Assembly: GCA_000507305.1 (NCBI GenBank)
Contig: DF239915.1
Span: forward strand, 89,287 to 153,286
DNA: 64,000 bases
Origin: Breviolum minutum Mf 1.05b.01
Lineage: Eukaryota > Sar > Dinophyceae > Suessiales > Symbiodiniaceae
Reading direction: 5' to 3'
Part shown: positions 49,491-60,700 of the stretch, piece by piece
How the letters are laid out: every line of letters begins with the position of its first letter
Position numbering within the stretch: position 1 is the first letter of the stretch
Translations under genes and position numbers: made by a program
The notes under the pieces: model-generated
Seen by the model: the letters and a program-made list of their open reading frames with translations, nothing else
The model's database searches: none
What the model was told of the DNA's origin: nothing

Positions 49491-49939
49491 GGCCATCCCC
49501 AGGTTTACATGAAGGACCATAAATAAAGGGATGACACAACGGCTTGAAAAAGTGGAATATAAAACAAGATGGAAGTAGCAAGTATTGATTGGTCCGGGTG
49601 AATATTCCTAAATTTGTCACTGCTGCTGTCATTAGCTGTCCAGAAATCATGGCAAGGGTCCAGCTCCAGTGAAGTCAATCAATTTAAAGAGCTCATTGAG
49701 GTCCGAGTTGGCAATCCTTTGCACAGGTTTGGCACATTTGAGTTGTCAGTTGATGGAAGTGCTGCCCCAGCGCTCTATAGAAACGCTTCTGATTCTCAAA
49801 GAGTTAAATGTCTGGATGGTTATTGGTTCACCTAATAATCCTTAACGTGATCGTGCCCAGCGAGGCTGCTGCCCTATGCACGGCGGTAAACATCTCTCAA
49901 CACTTCTCAGCTGAACCTCCTGACCCTAAGCAGTCAAAG

Positions 49940-52640
49940 GGGATCCTCTGGTAAAACATAATAGGAGCATTATTGAGCTGCCAGGAAACTGCAGCTTGCC
50001 CAACTCATCCTTGACGTGTTGGTCTGCATTGTCTTGAAATTCGTGGCAGCTCACTCTTTTACTGCCGTGCTCGTCCTTAGGCACCAGCAGCTTTCGAACA
50101 AGGGGAGCAAAGTGGAAACACATTGATGCTGCATGCCATGACACTACATGCCAATGTCATGGAAGAATAAGTGCGCAAAACACAGGGCCAACTCAATCAG
50201 AACCTTCGTTTCAGTAAGCGGGTCTTAGCATGTCTTGCCCGTTGAAGCTTGACGTTCCAACACGTTGAGCATCCATCTTGTGAAAGAGCTCTTTCAACTT
50301 CTTCACGCGTGATGCAGTTTCTCGGGTTAGCAGTTCAGATCCTGGCTGTCGACAAGCATCAGTCGGGCAAAAGCATGTGAAAAGTATTGAAAAGTATTGA
50401 AAAATGTCTGGAGTTCAGAAATGTCAAGCACTTTGTTTGAAGTCTACTTCGGCTGCAATCAAGTTTCTTTTCTTTGGCCTTGGCTTGACAATTCACGCAT
50501 ATCATTCTCAAAGAGGCTCAAAAAGATGACTGTGCTGGTCATCTCTCCCTTTCTGATGCGCTGACACTCATCCGCTATTGTCATGACAAAGTCAAAGCAT
50601 GCTATCTGCTGGAGAGTCAAGGCGCAAGATATCAACCACGGCTTCCACCATGATCGCCGTGAGCAAGTTGAGTAGTGCCAAGTTTGCAAAAAGAATAAAG
50701 CCAACAATGCCTGAAAAGCGCAATTGTTTTGGAGTGCAAGCAGCCGTTGCACTGACATTCATTTGCCAAAGTTTAAGGCCTCGGTTTTCACCTATCTACA
50801 CGCATAGGTATACCGATATACCCCGGTCCAATTGGTCTGCTTCATCGTACCACAATACAGATAGGACACAGATTGCTACTATCACTCCAGCAACACCACT
50901 TCGCATGAAGTGGCGAACTGTTGCAGTATAGTCTTCCAAAGTAGCAAAGGAAAACCTCAATTATCAGGATTAATGCGGATCAATATAACATCTCTTCCAG
51001 GAATTGAATTGGGTGCTTTTGAATGCTTTTGACATCTGTTGAAAACCTCAGTCTCTGGCAATGTGAACATTGTCTCCCCCATGTTGCTTGATAAATTTGA
51101 AGTCACCACATCATCTCTGAATACTTCACCAACGTAGTGAACGCTAAAAACCGCGAAGAAATAGATGACCTGAGAGGACGTTGGGCCGGTGGGTGCTATT
51201 TGGCGGAACCCGTCAGGACAAATTTGCGCCATGGGACCAGTGTCAGCAGCACCATTGCCCAAAACACGGCACGCATAGCTCGCCTGAGGGTTGAAGACTT
51301 GTCTGCTGAAGGGTGGGTCCATGCTGTTTATGAATGTTTCATCATACAAGCTGCAATGTAGTGTTTAAATGCATGTTATCCAGCTAATTCCAGCTATTTC
51401 TTGCTCCTCCCTCGCATGGTTGACATGCAAATCAGGTCAAGAAACAGGATGCCCAGGATAATCAAGCGAAGTTCTGTCACCTTGAGGACATCATGAGATC
51501 ACTTCAATCAATGCTGCACTCCTCCAGGTCCTGAGCCCCCAAACCACCCGTCCAAGTCTCAGGATTTGAAGAGCTGGTGCCAACAGCAAGACCTCGCAGA
51601 TTGGATGATTCTGAATCAATGCCTCCTTGTAACACAAAACAACTCATAGCGAGTTGTAAGACTAAACTGACCAAACTAACACCGAGACTGCAAAGATGAA
51701 TGGTTTGGGCCGGTGTTGACAGGGCTGTCATGAATTGGTCTCAGAGGATTTGTGATGCTAAAATACACCACTGAGCTAGCCACAATGTTGTGTACAGCTT
51801 GGACTTGTGCTAGTGGTACAAAATTCAGCACCTCAACAGCCAGTATCAAGCAGTATCAGCCAGTCACCAAGGTACTGACTGATTGACAATCCATTTGTGC
51901 TAAGAAGATCTAAGAAGGATACACACGCATCAACAAATCCCACCATGATCAGGAAGGCATCGTAACCTTGTGACAAGCTGCCAGCAGTTTTATGCAAAGG
52001 CTGAGAGAAAAAGGACAAGGGAAATGGTTCCTGTGCATTTGGCTCGCTTTAGGTCGCAGCTTGCTTCTACCGGTGTCCAACTTCCATTACTTGTTAAACC
52101 ACATTCCCTTCCCTCAATGAGAATGAGCCACTTGACATATGGAAATGATCCAACTCGTTTTATCAACAGCAGTCATAAGTTATGGTACAAAGCGGCTCAA
52201 AGCAAAATATGCAATATGAAACTAGAGGGTGCAAACAGCAAACGGGAATGCAGCTCAGCCGCAGTTCCACCCAGTCTTCATGAAAGCATCAAAGCCCTCA
52301 TCAGAAGATTTGAGCCGCTGCCAGAGCTCATAAGCAAAAAATGCCAGTAGAAGCAGTTCCAGGCCACAATAGCCTGAGAGTTTCCATATTTTCCCATTTT
52401 TTAAGCGCTTGCTTGCATTCAAACACTTGCTTCCCTTGCTTCACCAAACTTCCAAGACAAGGTGCATCCTTGAAGGATAGGGTCAACTTGAAGATTTTGC
52501 CAATCAGCTTCATGAAGGTTGGCAACTACGATGAAGAGGGCAACATTCAACCATAATGCCGTGTTGGAGATGAACTTGCCACATTTGCTGTCAATCCAAT
52601 TTCTTTTGGGCTGCCTTGGTGGGGCAACCGTGCAACCTCT
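49940..52640 (-). CDS. Voltage-gated cation channel 1 (single 6-TM domain, EF-hand-like tail)
   Basis: An Ion_trans-type channel read from successive minus exons. S1 near 52620-52530 (ALWLNVALFIVVANLHEADW). S2 near 52373-52270 (GLELLLLAFFAYELWQRLKS). S3 near 51965-51900 (DAFLIMVGFVDACVSFLDLL). S4 near 51625-51540 (LQILRLGRVVWGLRTWRS). S4-S5 near 51480 (TELRLIILGILFLD). S5 from two exons joined as RAMRAVFWAMVLLTL + VIYFFAVFSVHYVGE (GT donor, 51.2 kb). The pore joins ETMFTL and FSFATLEDYTATVRHF (GC donor) with glutamate in TLEDY. S6 near 50715-50630 is FILFANLALLNLLTAIMVEA. Downstream, KKLKELFHKMDAQRVGTSSF (about 50310-50240) resembles a degenerate EF-hand. S4 has few arginines for a voltage sensor. 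Ion selectivity is not certain; N-terminal exons are unidentified. Confidence 0.8.
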
Positions 52641-52999
52641 GTTTGAAAACCCTGACAGCAATCGATTCGGTCTTTTTTGTAGACAGAATCATTTTTTCGG
52701 TGCGTTTGCAGAATACAATATAAGCTCAGAATTTTAGAAGTATTTTGAAATTATACATAATTTATACATATCGAACCTAAAATGCAAGAAAGTGGCCTTT
52801 CTCTGCTTCGACATTTGAGATACTGCCCCAATTCCTTCCGCAAGAGGAAGGCGCAAAGGAATGCAAGTTTGAATATGGATACGTCTGGATGCAATTCCAC
52901 CCTTCCCAGTCCGGAATGATGCCAACATCCTCTGCGGAAGCGTTCATATAGCGACAAATCCGCTCTATCTTCAACTGCCTGGCCGACAGGTTCCGGGGC

Positions 53000-55900
53000 C
53001 TCCTCTATTATCCTGAAAAAACTTGGAATGTGCTCCCTTAGACTATCGTCTTAGTCTGTAATACTGTTCAACTAAAAGTAGTGTTTAACCAAACATCAAT
53101 ACTTTGCATCAATATATGTTCAAATCATACATTGAATCATGAAAGAAAAATCGAATACCAAGGCTGTACAAAAAGCCTGGAAAAATATTTCAAGCCTTCA
53201 CACTTGCCACTCAAATGGGAATGAAAATCCCTGAACATATGCCAATCCAACACCCCATCTTTTCGAGCCAGGATGCCGAAACTCTTCCTGACAGTCAAGA
53301 TAACGGCGACCTTTGCGACACGTTGCTGAGATAGATCGATGGACGTGGTTTACTCATTTTGTTGAAGGGGGAGGAGGTGAAAAAAAAACGAGTAAAACAT
53401 GTACATCACCCAAAGAGCAAAATTTCGGGTGCCAAGGATTTCGTATTGTACACAACCCAGAAAAAAAACAAAGCGACCCATTCTTATCGATCAATCCGCA
53501 CCCAACATCAAAGCCGAGTGACTTCCAAAATCTGGCAAGGTTGAAAGATTGGGATGGATTGAAAGATCATTTTCCCGATCCAGAGCCTCAGCAACTTGAC
53601 ATGACAATGACGTCACGGCCTCGTGCCATCCTTTCTTGAATCACTTGGCGTGTTGGTTGGAATGATGGTGCCATGGTTGGAAGGACACAGATACAAGGAG
53701 ATGCAATGAGTGAATGCCGTGATGGCGCCATTTCCAAGGCACCTCATTCGCTGGTGGTATCTCGCAGCTGGCAGCCTCCCAAAAATGCTCCCATTGAAGC
53801 CCTGTCCCACCCATGTCCCTGTCCCATGTCCCTGCCTGTCGCAGTGCGATTTCTGAAGCTTGATTTGAGCCCTTCATCTTGCGGCAAGATGAGTTTCAGA
53901 TGTTTCAAATTATGTTTCAGCTGTTTTGTAAGGACTTTGCCTTGGCCAAACCAAGCCATCAACCAATCTTGTTTCTGCATTTAAGGCGATGGGGCATTCT
54001 CCAGGAAGGCACACAAACAGGGCTGCGGGATGTTCCAGGGGCGTCGTCTGGGCACACAGGGGGGACAATGGTGTAGGGACACGGTGTGCTAAGCGACATA
54101 AGGGGGCACAGGGACGACTGTCAGAGAAGGCTCGGGATATGTACGTCCAACAACTACATCTTCTTCAGTCTTTTATATATATATATACAGTATATATATA
54201 ATTATATATATATATACCTTGAAGGATCCTTGAACGTTCTTGGGGGACTGAGATTGCATGGGCAGATGCCCTCGAAGTGTACAGTGTGCGGATGAGGCCC
54301 GTACCCCTCAAGCCATGATAATTTGGGCATACAAAACCCAACAGTGCACCATCCCTGCAGAAACAGCTCAAGATGAAAAGATCTAGGATCTTGGCTTGCG
54401 AACCTTGGCTGTCATTATTCATGACACAAAAGTGGCAGTGCTGAAAAAACTGTGGTAGGGGATAGTAGGGAGGAAAAGAAAAACGGTTGAAGCGAGTTGA
54501 ACTAACACAACGCTTCTTAAAAGCTTTAAAGAATGCTCATACTATCGACCTTTGCAGCACTGTCAACTTCACGATTAAAGCTGAGCAGCTCAACCGAACC
54601 AGCCATGAAAGACTGCAGCTCGTCGCCTTGGCACTAGACTCTCTAGACTCAAACCATGCAAGCCCAGGCAAAAAAGAATGGGAGAAAGTTTCATGACCAC
54701 AGTATACCACAGTATTCCAAATGATGCTACATAATTGTAAAATTGAAAAAATTGGGTAACGCTTGTGGCGGTTCTAGGATGGGACCATCCGCGGACCCTT
54801 TCTGCCTCCTCGCTGTGGCAACTCTTCCTTGGCAGTTGTACGATTGAGAACGTGCCTGTGCTGTTCGCTTGGAACTCTCTGTGATTCACCAGCATGGCAG
54901 ACGTCCAAGTGACAGCTCAGAAGCTGAATATGTGACCCTTGTGATTAGAATGAAAATCCAATGATCACGCCAGCTTTGAGTTCCAAACAACAGCGGATGC
55001 CTCTCAACAAATTCAACTGTAATGTTGCCGCGTCCCTCGCATCAAACGACATCTTTCAACCATTCTGGCCTCCTCCAATTTCACCACCCAAAAGTCCCCA
55101 ATCTCGAAGCGCTGCGTTGCGCGAAGTGGCCTTCTGAACTCCCCAATTCTCTGCAAATCTAAATGGTGAACGGACGTTTACATTGAAAGAAAAGGGTCTT
55201 TTTGTTAAGCTGCCCGACGTGCTATGCTTTGCTGTGGTCACAATCTTTGCAGCCAAGGCAGACGGCTGTTTTTTCTTCACGATTTCCCTCAAGTCGACGG
55301 ATGCAACAGGCCAACACACTCTGCGAGTGTGAGCCTGGCTGAGAAATATTGATAGCACCAGCTAGCAAGTGCAAGCTGCTGAAAACCAAGGAGTGTCAGG
55401 CCTTCATGTTCATCCTATATGTCTGCACGATGAAGGTAAGATGTTGGCTAGACACCACAGGCTGTTAACAAGCCATGCTTTCCACGATTGCAGGATCTGC
55501 TTGGCAGAATGCTGCAGGTTCTCTGCTAGACTGCAATGTGGCGGTCAAACCATGCCCGTTCATGTTCAAACAGATTCAATTGGAACTGTGAGCTGTTTTC
55601 CCAATAGATCTCTCAGATCATGTTGCAAAATGGATGAATTTCCACCTGTAGCGCTACCCCACCCTAGCAGCTCTACTGAAAAATCTGAACCACGGCCAGA
55701 CGGCGCCAAACTGACCGGAGTGAAACTGATCCACAGCCCTGACGGGTTTTCTAGTCATCTGCCGCAGCAAGACCTGGATCACCTGGATCACCTGGATCAC
55801 CCGAAGCAGAACTTTGTGACCTCAGTCTTACAAGCCGCTTAGAAAAACAAAAACAGTTGCACATGCGAAATGGGTATCTGTATGGTATCTGTATTCTAAT

Positions 55901-57300
55901 TGTACTTTGATTCGTATGACTTGTGATGTCAAGTTACTTTGCACTTTGAGGCTTCAAGATGAGGGGTCGCCTGAACCCAGGATGCCAACATGCAGCATTC
56001 ACACATTCCAAAAAGGTGGAGAATGCCAACAAAGCCTCTCCCCTGGTATGCTATCCAGCTGTGGCTGATTTTCCAGATCCTTTGGGGACACTGCCCTTTT
56101 GGACCTAAGTTGACAGGTAGATGAAACATGATGAAACATGAACAAAAGAGACAACAAGAAAGCAACTAGTGAAGACATTTCAGCTGGAATTCTTGCAAGT
56201 ACACTTTCAGTTTCATGGGCATCTGATTATTTGCCAATAAAAAAGCACCCATCAAACTGCAGTGTTTTGCAAGTTTCTTTCATCTCCGGCTATACAAGTC
56301 TTGGACTCACTTCCATCACTTCCATCAATCTCGCGAAGCATGTTTTGCAACTTGGGCTCATTGCCTTAGATGCTAAAACCAGAAAAGTCATCCAGGATGG
56401 CAACATTCCAGTTGCTAAAAACTCAATTCAGACAATTTCTTGCTATGATTATATTCAATCTAGCTGCACCAAGGTTTAGTCACCAAGTAACTGGGATGGC
56501 CCCCTTTGCTTTCACCAACGGAGGAGCCAGGTCTTGATGCATCTGGTGGACTGGATTTGGAGCTCACAGGTACGTCAGGTTGACCTGGCAATCTGCCATC
56601 CGTTGGATGCTCCGGAGGATCCTCCACGGTCGCTTGCAGGTTGACCTCTGGCGCTAGGACCTACCAAGACATAATTTGCTGCATAGTAAAAACAAGTGGA
56701 AAGGACAGGGTTCACAACTCATGCAGCTCACATTGTTCACCACTTTCTTTTCTAGCTCATCTCACCAAGAGAGCTACAGTATGTCTAAGTACAAGCAAAC
56801 TTGCAAGACTGCTTCAGAATAATTCACTTCCACAATTCTGGGACCTACAGTACCTTTTTTTGAAATGCTCCAGCCTGTGTTGAAGAAGATGCAGCCTCAC
56901 ACCAGGCACACCATGCCCAATCAAAATCAAGCACGTGACTTTTTGTCATTAGTTGTGCTGTCAAGTTTCAATCGTTTCAAGAGTCCCCTGATCTTTCACT
57001 ACCAGTACCAAGCATCACCCTGTCCCAGTCGCCTCGCTCACCCGGGCTGCTTCTTCTCTCAAACTGTTTCGGTCATTGCCGCCGTTTCCGCTGTAGTTAC
57101 TGAAGGTTCCTGTTGCCATCCTTGAGACCAAGCCCTTCCGAACCTACAGCAGATGCAGGGTGGCGATGTGTGTGGGAACAAGCGGATGCCATGCAAGCAT
57201 CCCAACAATATCCAAGAATCAGCTACAAATTATAGATGTGTACTTCTGACACAAATATGAAATACGATGAAATAAACAGAAATACACTGCAGGAAACTTC
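53000..57300. other. Region between the two channel genes, weak exon candidates
   Basis: Minus-strand candidates are about 56655-56480 (PEVNLQATVEDPPEHPTDGR, a Pro/Ser-rich segment) and 55320-55190 (VASVDLREIVKKKQPSALAA). On the plus strand 55630-55842 is open and contains a repeated Leu-Asp-His tract from a GATCACCTG tandem. A (TA)n block lies at 54174-54218. None matches a family; the minus pieces might be N-terminal exons of channel 1. Confidence 0.3.
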
Positions 57301-57403
57301 AAGAAACCATCCATTGGAATTTCTCTATGGAATCGGAATACTTGTCCAAGTGCCCATCCATGTTCGAAAATCCCAATGACACAGCAGAATACGCCCAACC
57401 TTT

Positions 57404-57490
57404 AGCAAATCCTCCAGCTCTTCCTTTGGCGGAAGCTGGATGACGTTTCCCTCCTCCTGTGCCTCCTGGACACCCGAAAGCACTGAACTT
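57404..57490 (-). CDS. Candidate acidic exon
   Basis: The minus frame reads EEGNVIQLPPKEELEDLLK before GTTGGGC, a possible donor. It lies downstream of channel 2 in the same orientation and could be its tail or the first exon of another gene. Too short to classify. Confidence 0.25.
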
Positions 57491-57776
57491 TCATAAAAGC
57501 AAGTAATGCAAATCAGAGCCCCCACGCTTTCCACTTGGCCCTGGCGAGCTAGAACTTTTTACCATCGCCCTCTCCAACAAACATCATATTTGAATATATT
57601 TGACACGCTTTGCGTGCTTAGAATTGGAGAGTGATAGCGAGTCCTCATGCCACAATTTCCACGATACAAACAGTCTCGATGCCAAGCTCTTGCCTTCTTG
57701 ATACAAGGGCAACCCTGAAGGTCAGCACACTTAATGGTCATCGAATTGCCTAACTTGTCTGCCAGGAAAACCCTCC

Positions 57777-60700
57777 TCAATGAATTTCAGCAGAACCTTC
57801 TGGAGTTGCACTGATTCCTGCCGGGCCATGGTGCATGCTGCTCCGCTGGACATGCTTTTCAAGAAAGCTGGGCCCGACATCACCTAGAGTCTCAAGCGTT
57901 GCCTCAACTAAGCACATCCCAAATCCATGATCTAAATCCAAATTTTCTGAAAAAAATGAGACCCCCACCTTCTCGAATCGCGTTTGCTGCTTGTGAATAT
58001 TTCTGACTGCCACGATCATGGTCTGGCCGTTGCGAGGCGATTTAACATCAAATCCACACTTCGCCAAACGGTTGGGCCAAGCCTTCATGTCGAGATTGGT
58101 CGGAACGCCACGAACCTTACCCGTTTTCGTCTTCAAAGGCGGCGACGAAAGGCGAAAAGGTGTGCCAGCAAGTTACGTTCTTCACACCCTCCACGAAGTC
58201 AGGGAAAGTGACCTGCCACACCCTTCTCACTTGGATCGTTGAAGGCAGTGCTTTTTGTCATTCCATTTTTTCTAAATATCTTCTGCACCGCACAGGGTCA
58301 ACATACAAAAGGCAGCAAGCAATCAACACTCCAACTTGACTGCTGCATCCACCTCACCGGTCTTGTTGGAGTCAATGATGTCGAACAAAGTCTCAGATTG
58401 ATCTAAAGGCACACCCATGCGTTGAAGAGCGCGCCTGGAGCATGGCTAGATAAATTTGGATCAAAATCGCCAATGGAAAGGCATGTTTGTACATGTTTGT
58501 ACAACTTAATTTTCCCCATATATTCCCAAGGTCAAGAAATCAGGAGCACCTTACACTGATTGTATTGCAAATTTCGCAGAACTCTCGTTTGTCCATGGTT
58601 CCACTTCCTCAGCTTCTTTGGCTTCAAAAATCATCACTGGAATCACTGCTCTCCAAATGGTTGCCAGGTCACCGTCTACATCAGCCTCCTCAAAGACTGT
58701 TCTGAGAAGCTCCAGCTCCTTGCAAAAGAAACGCCAACAGAATCATCGGAGAATTGGATAAGCTACATCCGCGCTGCACAACCGATTTGACGCATTTGTA
58801 GCTACAGCTAAAATGAATCAAAATTCCTTGAATAGCTGGCGTTCAGCCCGCTTCGTTTGCAAATCCATATTCTGCTTTGCCACGCTCAACCTTGGATGTT
58901 TCACATGTCACCTTAGCCTCAACAGCTTCCACAGCATGTCATTTGTCAAAGTTGGAGGAAGCAACGTATTCTCGACCACCACACCCACGATGATATTCCT
59001 GCACGTTTACAGCAGTTTGTAGAAAGCACAAAATGAAAGATTCATTCAATTTTTGGGAGAGGAATGACCGAGGGCCCGACAATAAACCAAACGTTGTCAA
59101 TAGCAGAAATGAAATAATGGCAACCTTGCAGCAACTTGGAAGTATGGACAAGTACTACCCATGGCCGTGGGTCGAAACAACAGCTAGGACATGGCACCCG
59201 TCACCAATTCCCACTTATTTTACTTATTTGCATGGCAAGGGGCAAGCAGTGCTGGATTAACTTCAATCAAAGGACGTGCTATAAGCATGCCTTTGCAATG
59301 CAAGCTTGCATTCCAGGGCGTGATAGCAAAAAACACAAAGACAGAAAGTTCATTCAGAACAATTCCTCTCAACAAATCTGGCAACTGACACTTTCATATC
59401 ACCAGTGCTTGCTGCCAGGATTCTCCACGACTCCAATGTAAGCATCTGGCCACGTGAGAACCAATTGGGGAATTGGGCAATCATTCTCAGAGAACAACAT
59501 TACGGTACCAACAAATAGATGGATGGTCAGCTAGGCGGGCGTATAGAGTGTGGATGGATGGATTCATTGATGAGTGGATCGAAGGATGCAGTAGAATATA
59601 GATGGATTTGGGTGAGCTGGCGATGGATTAGATCTTCGCAAAGGAAGACCTTTTCCTGGACCTTCTACACACATATGTAATATGACAGTACACACGTGCT
59701 ATATACAAACGTGTATATATATATAGTAAATATATATATATACATATCATATATAGAATGTAGTCTATTGGAATTGAACTCAATGAAAGCGAATAGAAAA
59801 AACACACAACTATGCAAAGAAGTGGCTCTCTCCCCCCGACATGAATATCTGCCAAGATTTGCGCACTTGCAAGCTAGGCTGCTTCCAAACACACATGTCA
59901 AAGAAATTCAAGGAAGCGATTACCAAACTATTCATGTCAAGTGCCGACGCACCTGGAAAAGAGTGAACATGGCCTTCGGCATGGTTCCAAACAGCCTTGA
60001 CGAGTGGGGAAAGTGTTTTTACCCACGGTCTCTATATACACCAATCATCAAGGCCAAAGCAAAAGTAAGATCCACACATTGAACAGTCATTCCAGGTTGC
60101 ATAGTCTTTGCCACAATCAACCAGGATTCCTCAAGATTTGAGGAGTGCCACAACCCACGAGTAGGGTTTAAGGCCCAAGGCTTCATCAAAGCCTGTTTTG
60201 CATCCTGTTAAATGACAAGGGACGGAAAAGGCAACTGTATGCCTCAGCGTTTTTTGGGCTTTTTTTGGACCCTAAGGACAAATCACAACAAATCTGGTCA
60301 ACAAAATGCGACAGGGACAACAACAAGATTGAATGTATGACAAATTTTAGCTAAAAGGCATAGATCACGAAGAGAATGAGAAACGAGACCCAGCACAGCG
60401 TGCTGAAAGACTCCTGGCCAGCGTCAGTTTTGGCGAGTGAATTTCACTTCAAGAGGCGGAGCCAAAATTATGGGGCCGAGTGAACTTTGCACCTTACAAG
60501 TCCAAGGCGCAATAAAGCCTTGCACAAGCAGCCACAGGTTCCGTGACATCTTCATGACCTTTCAAGCTAGCGTGATTTTTGGGCAATGTTGCAACAGATG
60601 GTACGAGTATTGTAGTAACTTTGACCGGTACACCCAAATACTCTTGCAGGCAAAGCAACCTTGAATAGCCTCCTGAGTATGTGATGAACATGCATGATAA

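Noticed and set aside
55369..55842. 157-codon plus-strand open frame with Leu-Asp-His repeats
   Set aside because: The repeat is a GATCACCTG tandem, orientation opposes the neighbouring genes, and no splice partners or family match were found.
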